Notes under the pieces: generated by a model
Databases searched by the model: none
Seen by the model: only the letters and a program-made list of their open reading frames with translations
Told to the model about the DNA's origin: nothing
DNA from: Clostridia bacterium
Lineage (GTDB): Bacteria; Bacillota; Clostridia; Oscillospirales; CAG-272
DNA length: 10,249 nt
Assembly (NCBI GenBank): GCA_017453085.1
Contig: JAFTKV010000027.1
Location: 1 to 10,249, forward strand
Direction of reading: 5' to 3'
Shown: positions 3,858 through 10,249 of the stretch, in pieces
Layout: each line of letters begins with the position of its first letter
How positions within the stretch are numbered: position 1 is the stretch's first letter
Program-made: the position numbers and the translations under genes

Positions 3858-6401
3858 ATGAAAAAACTTCTGCTGATCGACGGCAACTCGATCCTCAACC
3901 GTCAATATTTCGGCGTGCGTCCCCTGACCAACTCTGCAGGGGTGTTTACCCACGCTGTTTACGGCTTCGTGAACGTCCTGCTGAACCAGCTGGATTCGCT
4001 CTCCCCCGATGCGGTGGCGGTGGCGTTCGACGTTCACGCCCCCACCTTCCGACACAAGATGTACGACGCCTATAAGGCAGGACGTCACGGCACGCCTCCC
4101 GAGCTTTTGATGCAGTTTCCTTACGCCAAGCAGTTTCTCACCGCCATGGGCATTCCCGTGGTGGAGGCGGCAGGCTATGAGGCGGACGACTGGCTGGGCA
4201 CCCTCTCCACCCGTTGGGAGAGGGAAGGGGGCGAGTGCTTCGTCCTCACCGGCGACCGGGACAGCCTCCAGCTGATCTCGGAGAAGACCACCGTTCTGCT
4301 GGCGAAAAACAACGAGGTGGTTCCTTACACTCCCGACCGATTCCTTGCCGATTACGGCGTTACCGTGGAGCAGTTCGTGGATCTGAAGGCACTGATGGGC
4401 GACTCCTCCGATAACATCCCCGGCGTGTCGGGCGTGGGCGAGAAGACCGCCGCCAAACTGAGTTCCACCTGGGGCAGTCTGGACGGCATCTACGAGCACA
4501 TCGACGAGGTAAAGGCGAGTGCGAAGGTGCTCTCCAATCTTCGGGAGCAGAAGGAGCAGGCGTATCTGTCTCAGGAGCTGGCACGGATCATTCGGGATAT
4601 GCCTGCAGAGCTGCTGCCTGTCGATCTGCCCCCCGTGAAGGAGGATCGCGCCGCTCTCCGCTCCCTCTTTGCCGAGCTGGAGTTTGCCGGCTATATTAAG
4701 CGGATGGGGCTGGATGCAGACCTTCCCGAGGCGGAGATCGCCGCAGAGCTGCCGGCAGAGGAGATCGCCGCAGAGGAGCTGCTGACAGCAGGGCTCACCT
4801 CTCCCGTGGGCTTGTGGCTTGCCGACGATACGCTGGAGCTGTGCGACGGTAGCCGCCGCCTTTCCTGCACCTTGGGCGAGGACTTGTTTGCCTGTGATAC
4901 GCTGGATGCCATTGCCGACTTCTTCCAAAAGACCGATCTCTCCTTTGCGGTGTACGATCTGAAAACCCTTCTCCATCAGCTGGACGAGCTGCTGCCTCAC
5001 TTTGATGCGGAATCCTTCCGCTGCTCCTTCGACGTTCTGCTGGCGGCATACGTGATCAACTCCTCGGACAGCTCACCCTCTCTTGCCAAGATCGCAGGGG
5101 CTCATTTGGGTGCACCCGTGGAGAGTGCGGAAGCGATCTGCCGCCTGATTGCGCCCCTCACCGAGCGAATGCAGGCAGACGAGTGTCTTACGCTGTACGA
5201 AACGATGGAGCTTCCTCTGGCGAGAGTGCTCTACAACATGGAAAAACGAGGCTTTTTGGTAGATCTTGCTGCGCTCAAGGCCTTTTCGATGGCTCTGGAG
5301 CTCGCCGCCGCAGGGGATATGGCAGAGATCTACCGTATGGCAGGCCGTGAGTTCAACATCAACTCCCCCAAGCAGCTGGGCGAGGTGCTCTTTGACGAAT
5401 TAAAGCTCCCCTTCTTCCAAAAGACCAAGACCGGTTACTCCACCAATGCGGAGGTGCTGGAAAAGCTCCGCCCCATCCATCCCATCATTGATCTGATTCT
5501 CGACTATCGGCAGGTGACCAAGCTACGCTCCACCTATGCGGAGGGACTGCTGGCGGTTGCCGATGCGGGGGGCAGAGTGCACACCACCTTCAAGCAGGCG
5601 CTCACCGCCACCGGCAGACTGTCCTCCACCGAGCCCAACCTGCAGAACATCCCCATCCGCACCGAGCTGGGCAGAGAGCTACGCCGTGCCTTCGTGGCCA
5701 AAGAGGGCTACACGCTGGTGGATGCCGACTACTCCCAGATCGAGCTGCGCCTGCTGGCTCACTGTGCGGGGGACAAGACGATGATCGACGCGTTCTGCAG
5801 CGGTGCCGATATTCACACCGCTACTGCGTCGCAGGTCTTCGGCGTACCTATGGAAGAGGTCACTCCCGAGCTGCGCAAGCGGGCGAAGGCGGTGAACTTC
5901 GGCATCGTCTACGGCATCTCGGATTTTGCGCTCTCGCAGGATCTGGGCATTACCAAATATCAGGCGGGTGAGTATATCCGCTCCTACAAAGAAACCTACA
6001 GCGGCGTGGATGCGTATCTCCATTCCACCATTGAGGAGGGCAAGGAGAAGGGCTTTGTGAAGACCCTCTTCGGCAGACGGCGGTACATCCCCGAGCTCAC
6101 CTCCTCCAAAGCCATGATGCGTGCCTTCGGCGAGCGGGTGGCCATGAACTCCCCCATCCAGGGGTCTGCCGCCGACATCATCAAGGTGGCGATGATCCGT
6201 GTGGAGGATGCGCTGACAAGGTCGGGCATGGATGCGAGGCTGATCCTGCAGGTGCACGACGAGTTGATCCTGGAGGTGCGGGACGACTGCGTGGAAGCGG
6301 CTGCCGCACTCCTGAAAACCGAGATGGAGCGCGCCTTCGATGCGCTGGTTCCCCTCACCGCCGAGGTCTCCTCGGGCAAGACCTGGTTTGAGTGCAAATG
6401 A
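3858..6401 (+). CDS. polA: DNA polymerase I
   Basis: An 847-residue family A polymerase that fills gaps and removes RNA primers at lagging-strand joints and in excision repair. Residues 1-290 are the 5'-3' nuclease: Asp8 (LLIDGN), Asp58, Glu108/Asp110/Asp111 (YEADD), Asp133/Asp135 (GDRD) and Asp182/Asp185 with the helix-hairpin segment GVSGVGEKTA. Residues about 310-455 form the 3'-5' exonuclease-like domain. I see no D-x-E pair equivalent to Klenow Asp355/Glu357, though an FD (Asp392) near the Asp424 position remains, so proofreading is probably absent, as in many Bacillota enzymes. The polymerase domain has motif A DYSQIELR (Asp624), motif B with Arg673, Lys677, Phe681 and Tyr685, and motif C QVHDEL (Asp801, Glu802). 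The length is normal. The ATG at 3858 gives the conserved MKKLLLIDGN start with AAAGAGG 9 nt upstream; it is preferred over an in-frame ATG at 3771, upstream of the promoter. It is monocistronic, ending at a strong terminator. Confidence 0.97.
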   Translation: MKKLLLIDGNSILNRQYFGVRPLTNSAGVFTHAVYGFVNVLLNQLDSLSPDAVAVAFDVHAPTFRHKMYDAYKAGRHGTPPELLMQFPYAKQFLTAMGIPVVEAAGYEADDWLGTLSTRWEREGGECFVLTGDRDSLQLISEKTTVLLAKNNEVVPYTPDRFLADYGVTVEQFVDLKALMGDSSDNIPGVSGVGEKTAAKLSSTWGSLDGIYEHIDEVKASAKVLSNLREQKEQAYLSQELARIIRDMPAELLPVDLPPVKEDRAALRSLFAELEFAGYIKRMGLDADLPEAEIAAELPAEEIAAEELLTAGLTSPVGLWLADDTLELCDGSRRLSCTLGEDLFACDTLDAIADFFQKTDLSFAVYDLKTLLHQLDELLPHFDAESFRCSFDVLLAAYVINSSDSSPSLAKIAGAHLGAPVESAEAICRLIAPLTERMQADECLTLYETMELPLARVLYNMEKRGFLVDLAALKAFSMALELAAAGDMAEIYRMAGREFNINSPKQLGEVLFDELKLPFFQKTKTGYSTNAEVLEKLRPIHPIIDLILDYRQVTKLRSTYAEGLLAVADAGGRVHTTFKQALTATGRLSSTEPNLQNIPIRTELGRELRRAFVAKEGYTLVDADYSQIELRLLAHCAGDKTMIDAFCSGADIHTATASQVFGVPMEEVTPELRKRAKAVNFGIVYGISDFALSQDLGITKYQAGEYIRSYKETYSGVDAYLHSTIEEGKEKGFVKTLFGRRRYIPELTSSKAMMRAFGERVAMNSPIQGSAADIIKVAMIRVEDALTRSGMDARLILQVHDELILEVRDDCVEAAAALLKTEMERAFDALVPLTAEVSSGKTWFECK

Positions 6402-6405
6402 TTGC

Positions 6406-6443
6406 AAAAAGCTACCGCGGCGACTGTTTGCGGTAGCTTTTTT
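6406..6443 (+). terminator. Terminator of polA
   Basis: AAAAAGCTACCGC (6406-6418) pairs over 13 bp with GCGGTAGCTTTTT (6430-6442) around an 11-nt loop, ending in T to 6443. It starts 4 nt after the polA stop. The A-rich left arm makes it potentially bidirectional. Confidence 0.9.
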
Positions 6444-6486
6444 GCCAAAATCGCAAGAATCGTTAGCGGAACAGCAATTTTCGCAT

Positions 6487-6515
6487 TTGACGGATAACAG
6501 AAACTATATTATAAT
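6487..6515 (+). promoter_or_regulatory. Sigma-A promoter of the BNR/GH93-like lipoprotein gene
   Basis: -35 TTGACG (6487-6492) and consensus -10 TATAAT (6510-6515) have a 17-nt spacer. The start codon lies 38 nt after the -10 box, preceded by a near-perfect Shine-Dalgarno AAGGAGG (6540-6546). Confidence 0.88.
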
Positions 6516-6553
6516 AAAAGAAAGAATCTTCGCTGATCCAAGGAGGAATTACG

Positions 6554-8173
6554 ATGAAACCCTTTATTCGCCGATTGATCGGGGTTCTGACCGCCGTGCT
6601 GACCCTGACTCTGCTGATTTCCTGCGGAGGCGCACAGGATAATCCTGCCGTGACCGATCCGGGAACCATCGACACTGGGCTGCCGAAGCTGTCCGAGTAT
6701 ACGCTGGTTTACGGTGAGACGCTGACGGTGAAGATGCGCACTGCCATCAACGCCTTTCTGGGAGAGCTGAGCGAGCAGGGAATCGCTCTGTCCACCGCTA
6801 CCGATGCAGAGGCGGACTCCGGGAAAAAACAGCTGGTGATCGGCGAGACGACTCTGCCCGTTACCGCCGCTGCCAAGGAAAAGCTGTCTGCCAATGCGGA
6901 AAACTCCTACGTGATCGAGACCGATGAGAAGACCATCACCATCGTGGGCAGCAATACCGAGGCCACTATGGCGGGCATGAAATATTTCCTGCTGCATTGC
7001 GTGGAGGGAGACGGATTTACCGGCGTGGAAGGGAACTGCTACGTGGGTGAGTTCGGCGACGAGCTGCGGATCTTCTCCAATCTGACCCAATGGACGCTGG
7101 AGGAGACGGTGGTCATTGACAAAGCGCCTGCGGATAATCCCGGCGCAACGCTGAAGTATCCTTCCATTATTGAATTGCAGCACCAGCCCGGCGGCGTCAA
7201 CAACGGTATGCTCTACGCCACCGGCGAGCGCTGGATCGACGATCATATGTGCCCCATCTACTGCTCCGCTGACGGCGGCTCTACCTGGACCGAGCTGGGC
7301 GAGGTCAAGGATAAATCCCACAGAGCCGTGCGGACTGCCTTTGCGCCCTGTCTTTACGAGTTGCCCGTGCAGGTGGGTGAAATGCCTGCGGGCACGCTGA
7401 TTCTGGGTGCGAACTCCATCGATTCCGCCTGGCGGAACATTTACGTGGTGCTCTACCGCAGCTACGACCTGGGAATCACCTGGGAGCCCTTTGCCACGGT
7501 AGGTGCCTCCGAGGGTACGGGCGGCTTCTGGGAGGCCAACTTCGCCTGCACCGACGACGGCACGCTAATCTGCTATTTCTCCGACGATACCGACCCCTTC
7601 CATAGCCAGAAGCTGGTGCTTCGCTACACCAAGGACGGCGAAAACTGGAGCGATTTCGTAGAGACGGTTGCGCTGGAGAACGGCGGCCTGCGTCCCGGTA
7701 TGCCCGTGGTCACCAAAATGGGCAACGGACAGTACTTTATGGCCTACGAGATCGTGGGCATGGCGGGCAACCCCGTTTATTACAAGACCACCGACGATCC
7801 TACCGACTGGGGCGATCCTGCCGAAACGGGCAAGCTGATCCAGGCGGGCAGAAAGAGTCTGGCTGCAACGCCCTGGTGCACCTGGATCCCTGCGGGCGGC
7901 GAGTGCGGCACGCTGATCGTCACCGGCTGGCGAATGTCGATGGGCAAGAGCGAGACGGGATCGGATATCTTCCTCAGCTTCGACTACGGCAAGACCTGGA
8001 CCACCATGGACAACTATTACTCCTACGAGTGGCACAGCGACAGCGACACTTGGGGCTACAGCGCCAGTCTGTTCTTCTCGCAGGACGGTGAGACCCTCTA
8101 TTATATGGCCAACCCCAAGGCTGATATCGAGCGGTCGACCTGTTATACCCTTTATAAGATCAAGGTACAATAA
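6554..8173 (+). CDS. BNR-repeat (sialidase-fold) lipoprotein, GH93-like
   Basis: A 539-residue exported lipoprotein. The signal peptide ends in the lipobox LISC (Cys24), so it should be anchored on the outer face of the membrane. Residues about 45-165 form an accessory alpha/beta domain opening with 'LSEYTLVYGE' that recurs in the gene at 9764. From about 200 a beta-propeller follows, with Asp-box motifs SADGGSTW (238-245), SYDLGITW (303-310), the shorter TKDGENW (359-365) and SFDYGKTW (475-482). The order of 'GGFWEANF', 'SQKLVLRYTKDGENW', 'LRPGMPVV' and 'YFMAYE' recalls GH93 exo-arabinanase-like proteins more than true sialidases. Activity on arabinan or another glycan is possible, but substrate and catalysis are inferred. 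The start is fixed by AAGGAGG 7 nt upstream. It is transcribed alone, between its own promoter and a strong terminator. Confidence 0.8.
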   Translation: MKPFIRRLIGVLTAVLTLTLLISCGGAQDNPAVTDPGTIDTGLPKLSEYTLVYGETLTVKMRTAINAFLGELSEQGIALSTATDAEADSGKKQLVIGETTLPVTAAAKEKLSANAENSYVIETDEKTITIVGSNTEATMAGMKYFLLHCVEGDGFTGVEGNCYVGEFGDELRIFSNLTQWTLEETVVIDKAPADNPGATLKYPSIIELQHQPGGVNNGMLYATGERWIDDHMCPIYCSADGGSTWTELGEVKDKSHRAVRTAFAPCLYELPVQVGEMPAGTLILGANSIDSAWRNIYVVLYRSYDLGITWEPFATVGASEGTGGFWEANFACTDDGTLICYFSDDTDPFHSQKLVLRYTKDGENWSDFVETVALENGGLRPGMPVVTKMGNGQYFMAYEIVGMAGNPVYYKTTDDPTDWGDPAETGKLIQAGRKSLAATPWCTWIPAGGECGTLIVTGWRMSMGKSETGSDIFLSFDYGKTWTTMDNYYSYEWHSDSDTWGYSASLFFSQDGETLYYMANPKADIERSTCYTLYKIKVQ

Positions 8174-8181
8174 CGAATTTT

Positions 8182-8215
8182 CCAACGCTTCGCTGCGGCG
8201 AAGCGTTGGTTTTTT
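8182..8215 (+). terminator. Terminator of the BNR lipoprotein gene
   Basis: A perfect 12-bp stem, CCAACGCTTCGC (8182-8193) with GCGAAGCGTTGG (8198-8209), closes a TGCG tetraloop and is followed by six T (8210-8215). Confidence 0.95.
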
Positions 8216-8274
8216 GTAGCGTCCCACGCAAGTCCAGTATTTTGCGAATCTTTGGATAAATCAAAAGGGAAGTC

Positions 8275-8303
8275 TTTACATAGGGGCATTTATATGATAT
8301 AAT
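8275..8303 (+). promoter_or_regulatory. Sigma-A promoter of the beta-helix lipoprotein gene
   Basis: -35 TTTACA (8275-8280) and consensus -10 TATAAT (8298-8303) are 17 nt apart, with TG at 8295-8296 (extended -10). The start codon is 38 nt downstream, after the Shine-Dalgarno AAAGGAG (8328-8334). Confidence 0.88.
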
Positions 8304-8341
8304 GATCCTGCAATTTGATCACTGTATAAAGGAGATTTATC

Positions 8342-9469
8342 ATGAAAAAGCTTGCTGTATTATTGGCAGCGGTGCTGATGAGCCTGCCGCTGGTGGGCTG
8401 CTCCACCACCGACGATCCCGCTACCGAGACTGTGGGAACCACCAACGCGCCTGCCACTACCACTGCGACCCCCACTACGGACGATCCTGCTACTCAGGAT
8501 CCTTCCACTACTACCAAAAATCCTATTCTGGACAAGGTGACCACCGATGCACCCGTGACCAATGCTCCCGAAACCACGGATGCACCCGAAACCAAGGACG
8601 AGCCCGAGACCAAGGATGAGCCTGCCGTGAAGGACGGCTTTACCGTCGGTACTGCAGACGAGCTGATCGAGGCCATCGACGCCATCAACAACGGTGATGC
8701 GGACGTGACCACCAACATTACGCTGACCGCAGACATTGATATGACCGGCTATTCCGGCGTTGCCGATTACGAGCCTCTCTATCGCTATGCGGGCACCCTT
8801 GACGGCGACGGACATACCATCAAGAATCTGAATTGGAAGTTTATCATGAAGAACGGCGGCGGCAATATGCCCAACGCAGTTGACGTCGGCTCTTACGTGC
8901 TGGAGAATACCGATCCCGACGGTAACAATCAGGCCCCCAGCGGATGCTTTGCCAAGGCTACCGTTGCGCTGCTGGTGCTGGAGCTGGATGAGGGCGGCAC
9001 CGTAAAGGATCTGACCCTGGCCGACAGCTCGCTGACCATCGAGTGCAGCTTCAACAAGAACTACCAGATGTTCTTCGGCAGCGTGGTAGGCTACTTGAAC
9101 GGCGGCACCGTTGCCGATACGACGCTGAAAAACGTGGATATCACCATCCCCGCTAACGTCAACTACAATCAGGGCTTTACCGGCTATGCGGCTCCCGTTG
9201 TGGGCAGAGTCAGCGGAGCATCCTCTGTGACCGGCTGTACCGTGGAGAATAGCTGCACCGTGGACGCTTCTGCCAACGTTATGTTTAACACCGGTACGCT
9301 GGTAGGCGTGCTGGAGAAGGACGGATCGGTTACTATCACCGACAGCAGCTCCGAGGCGGAGTGCAAGGTACACCAGAATCCCACCAAGGACGTGCTGGCC
9401 TACAAGGGCGACGGCATTACCCTGGGCGGCGTTGCAGGCGGCCTGATCGGCACCGATCTGAATCAGTAA
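8342..9469 (+). CDS. Surface lipoprotein with Thr/Pro/Asp linker and beta-helix (GLUG-like) domain
   Basis: A 375-residue lipoprotein. The signal peptide ends at the lipobox LVGC (Cys20). Residues about 21-97 are a low-complexity linker rich in Thr, Pro, Asp, Ala and Glu, with a repeated ETKDEP unit, which would hold the domain away from the membrane. Residues 100-165 run 'GTADELIEAIDAIN...LTADIDMTG...GTLDGDGHTIKNL', the usual opening of right-handed beta-helix surface proteins. GLUG-like turns follow, such as 'GSVVGYLNGGTVADTTLKN' (246-264), 'VVGRVSGASSVTGCTVEN' (286-303) and 'GTLVGVLEKDGSVTI' (318-332). I see no catalytic signature of a polysaccharide lyase. A binding or adhesive role is likely but inferred. 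The start is fixed by AAAGGAG 7 nt upstream. It is monocistronic, with its own promoter and terminator. Confidence 0.78.
   Translation: MKKLAVLLAAVLMSLPLVGCSTTDDPATETVGTTNAPATTTATPTTDDPATQDPSTTTKNPILDKVTTDAPVTNAPETTDAPETKDEPETKDEPAVKDGFTVGTADELIEAIDAINNGDADVTTNITLTADIDMTGYSGVADYEPLYRYAGTLDGDGHTIKNLNWKFIMKNGGGNMPNAVDVGSYVLENTDPDGNNQAPSGCFAKATVALLVLELDEGGTVKDLTLADSSLTIECSFNKNYQMFFGSVVGYLNGGTVADTTLKNVDITIPANVNYNQGFTGYAAPVVGRVSGASSVTGCTVENSCTVDASANVMFNTGTLVGVLEKDGSVTITDSSSEAECKVHQNPTKDVLAYKGDGITLGGVAGGLIGTDLNQ
8540..8623 (+). repeat. Coding tandem repeat in the lipoprotein linker
   Basis: Imperfect units of 15-18 nt encode TTDAP, VTNAP, ETTDAP, ETKDEP and ETKDEP in a row (residues 67-94 of the beta-helix lipoprotein). 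The last two units are nearly the same at the DNA level. Such units can change in number by slippage, altering linker length without breaking the frame when whole codons are gained or lost. Confidence 0.7.
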
Positions 9470-9507
9470 TTTACAAACACCGCAAGGTGTGCCTCGATAG
9501 GATTCCC

Positions 9508-9541
9508 AAAAGAGTACGAGCATTTGTCTCGTACTCTTTTT
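9508..9541 (+). terminator. Terminator of the beta-helix lipoprotein gene
   Basis: A perfect 13-bp stem, AAAAGAGTACGAG (9508-9520) with CTCGTACTCTTTT (9528-9540), closes a 7-nt loop and ends in T (9541). The A-rich left arm makes it potentially bidirectional. Confidence 0.93.
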
Positions 9542-9592
9542 GTATACCTTGCAGACAGGGCAAATTGATGACGGTGCAGCGGTGGCAGTTGG

Positions 9593-9634
9593 GCATTTTG
9601 CACAAAACAGAACGAGCGATTCTGTGCAAAATGC
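9593..9634. repeat. Inverted repeat and candidate regulatory sites upstream of the last lipoprotein gene
   Basis: GCATTTTGCACA (9593-9604) is perfectly complementary to TGTGCAAAATGC (9623-9634) across an 18-nt loop, with no T tract after it, so it is not a standard terminator. It holds two copies of a TTTTG-YR-CAAAA-like site (9596-9607, 9620-9631); a third lies at 9657-9668, just before the promoter. They could be operator sites or an RNA structure; neither is shown. The rest of the 294-nt gap between the genes has no credible coding region. Confidence 0.5.
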
Positions 9635-9686
9635 AAAACAAATCACAATAACATAGTTTTGTGCAAGAAAAGCAAAGAAATATTTA

Positions 9687-9715
9687 TTGCAATCTCGACA
9701 GAGATAGTTTATAAT
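9687..9715 (+). promoter_or_regulatory. Promoter of the last lipoprotein gene
   Basis: Consensus -10 TATAAT (9710-9715) with a weaker -35 TTGCAA (9687-9692) at 17-nt spacing. The start codon is 48 nt downstream, after the Shine-Dalgarno AAAGGGGA (9748-9755). The weaker -35 and the repeated sites just upstream would suit a regulated promoter. Confidence 0.72.
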
Positions 9716-9763
9716 TGTACTGAAGAAATATGTCCGTGTTAGTGATAAAAGGGGAATTCAACC

Positions 9764-10249
9764 ATGAAAAAGCTTAGCTTGGTGACTGCTTTTTTGCTGC
9801 TATTGTTACTGACTGCCTGTCGAGGTGACGCTGAAAAAACGGCTTCCATCACAACGCAGTCTTCACCGGAAGAAGTACCGGTGGATCCTGCTCCTGAGGT
9901 GCTCAAACTCTCCGTCAGCGGCTGTGACCTGTCCGAATATACCATTATATATGCCGAAACGCCCTATGAAAGCCGACTCTATCGCAATTTCAGCACGGAA
10001 TATGATTTTTACAAATTGATCGCCGTCAATATTGCGGAAAAGATCTATCTGCGTACCGGTGTTCCCCTTCCCGTTGCCAAGGATACTGCCACCGCCGAGT
10101 CCGATCGGGAGATTCTGGTAGGACCCACCAATCGGGACGAGTCTGATCCCATCGACGGGCTGGACGTGTTCAAAACCTTGGTAAAGACGGAAGGCTCCAA
10201 GGTGGTAGTGGGAGCGGGCTATGACTCTACTCCGTATACCGGCGGGCTG
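9764..10249 (+). CDS. Lipoprotein with glycosidase-associated N-terminal domain (3' truncated)
   Basis: The first 162 codons of a gene that continues past the window end. The signal peptide MKKLSLVTAFLLLLLLTAC carries the lipobox LTAC (Cys19), followed by a Thr/Ser/Pro/Glu linker (about 20-47). Residues from about 50 open with 'CDLSEYTIIYAE', then 'IAEKIYLRTGVPLPVAKD', 'ESDREILVGPTNR' and 'GSKVVVGAG'. The same layout (LSEYTLVYGE ... KKQLVIGETT) forms residues 45-165 of the BNR lipoprotein at 6554, so the two share this accessory domain. In other bacteria this kind of alpha/beta domain often precedes the catalytic part of surface glycoside hydrolases, so an exported glycan-active protein is likely, but its catalytic part is outside the window. 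The start has AAAGGGGA about 8 nt upstream and a complete signal peptide. Confidence 0.78.
   Translation, partial: MKKLSLVTAFLLLLLLTACRGDAEKTASITTQSSPEEVPVDPAPEVLKLSVSGCDLSEYTIIYAETPYESRLYRNFSTEYDFYKLIAVNIAEKIYLRTGVPLPVAKDTATAESDREILVGPTNRDESDPIDGLDVFKTLVKTEGSKVVVGAGYDSTPYTGGL

Noticed and set aside
3840..5000. Minus-strand open frame opposite the 5' part of polA
   Set aside because: A mirror of the codon bias of polA; no ribosome site, promoter or protein family features, and it overlaps an essential gene throughout.
8540..8623. CRISPR-like or tandem non-coding repeat
   Set aside because: The units are 15-18 nt, imperfect, have no spacers, and lie in frame inside a lipoprotein linker.
8360..9646. 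Minus-strand open frame opposite the beta-helix lipoprotein
   Set aside because: Its repetitive Gly/Val/Ser content is the antisense image of the Thr/Pro linker and beta-helix coding repeats, and it reads through the terminator at 9508-9541.
9361..9651. Small plus-strand frame crossing the end of the beta-helix gene
   Set aside because: It overlaps the real gene in another frame, passes through a strong terminator and has no ribosome-binding site.

Overview
The window looks like a chromosomal segment of an anaerobic Bacillota bacterium, most likely a gut member of the Clostridia close to Oscillospiraceae. The evidence is moderate-to-high GC coding DNA, AT-rich intergenic DNA with near-consensus sigma-A promoters (17-nt spacers), strong purine-rich Shine-Dalgarno sites, T-tailed hairpin terminators, a proofreading-deficient PolA, a DUF2975/XRE gene pair, and lipoproteins with Thr/Pro-rich linkers. 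The lineage is inferred from style and gene families, not from a phylogenetic marker search. All recognisable genes are on the + strand. I see no rRNA, tRNA, CRISPR array, transposase or phage gene.

Layout. (1) 3-305: the 3' end of an Lrp/AsnC-type regulator, followed by two near-identical terminators about 165 nt apart that bracket hairpin-rich non-coding DNA. (2) 618-2057: a probable three-gene operon of a DUF2975 membrane protein, a small XRE-type regulator and a DUF2809-like membrane protein with an unusual C-terminal extension. It is driven by a perfect -35/-10 promoter with a 12-bp palindrome just upstream. (3) 2270-3645: two tandem, clearly paralogous SGNH/GDSL hydrolases. The first is cytoplasmic. 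The second carries a lipoprotein signal peptide but has no canonical start codon where one is expected. (4) 3858-6401: polA, complete, as a single transcription unit with its own terminator. (5) 6554-10249: three separately promoted lipoprotein genes: a BNR/sialidase-fold protein resembling GH93, a beta-helix/GLUG-like surface protein on a Thr/Pro/Asp linker, and the 5' part of a third lipoprotein that shares an N-terminal accessory domain with the first.

Overall this is a housekeeping gene (polA) set among small regulatory units and genes for exported proteins that probably act on glycans or cell-envelope polymers. No established defence system or mobile element was recognised. The points most worth a second look are the SGNH lipoprotein gene with its apparent ATG-to-AAG start lesion preceded by an overlapping 12-codon ORF, the palindromic candidate operator of the DUF2975/XRE operon, the C-terminal extension of the DUF2809 protein, the duplicated terminators, and three TTTTG-YR-CAAAA-like sites upstream of the last gene.
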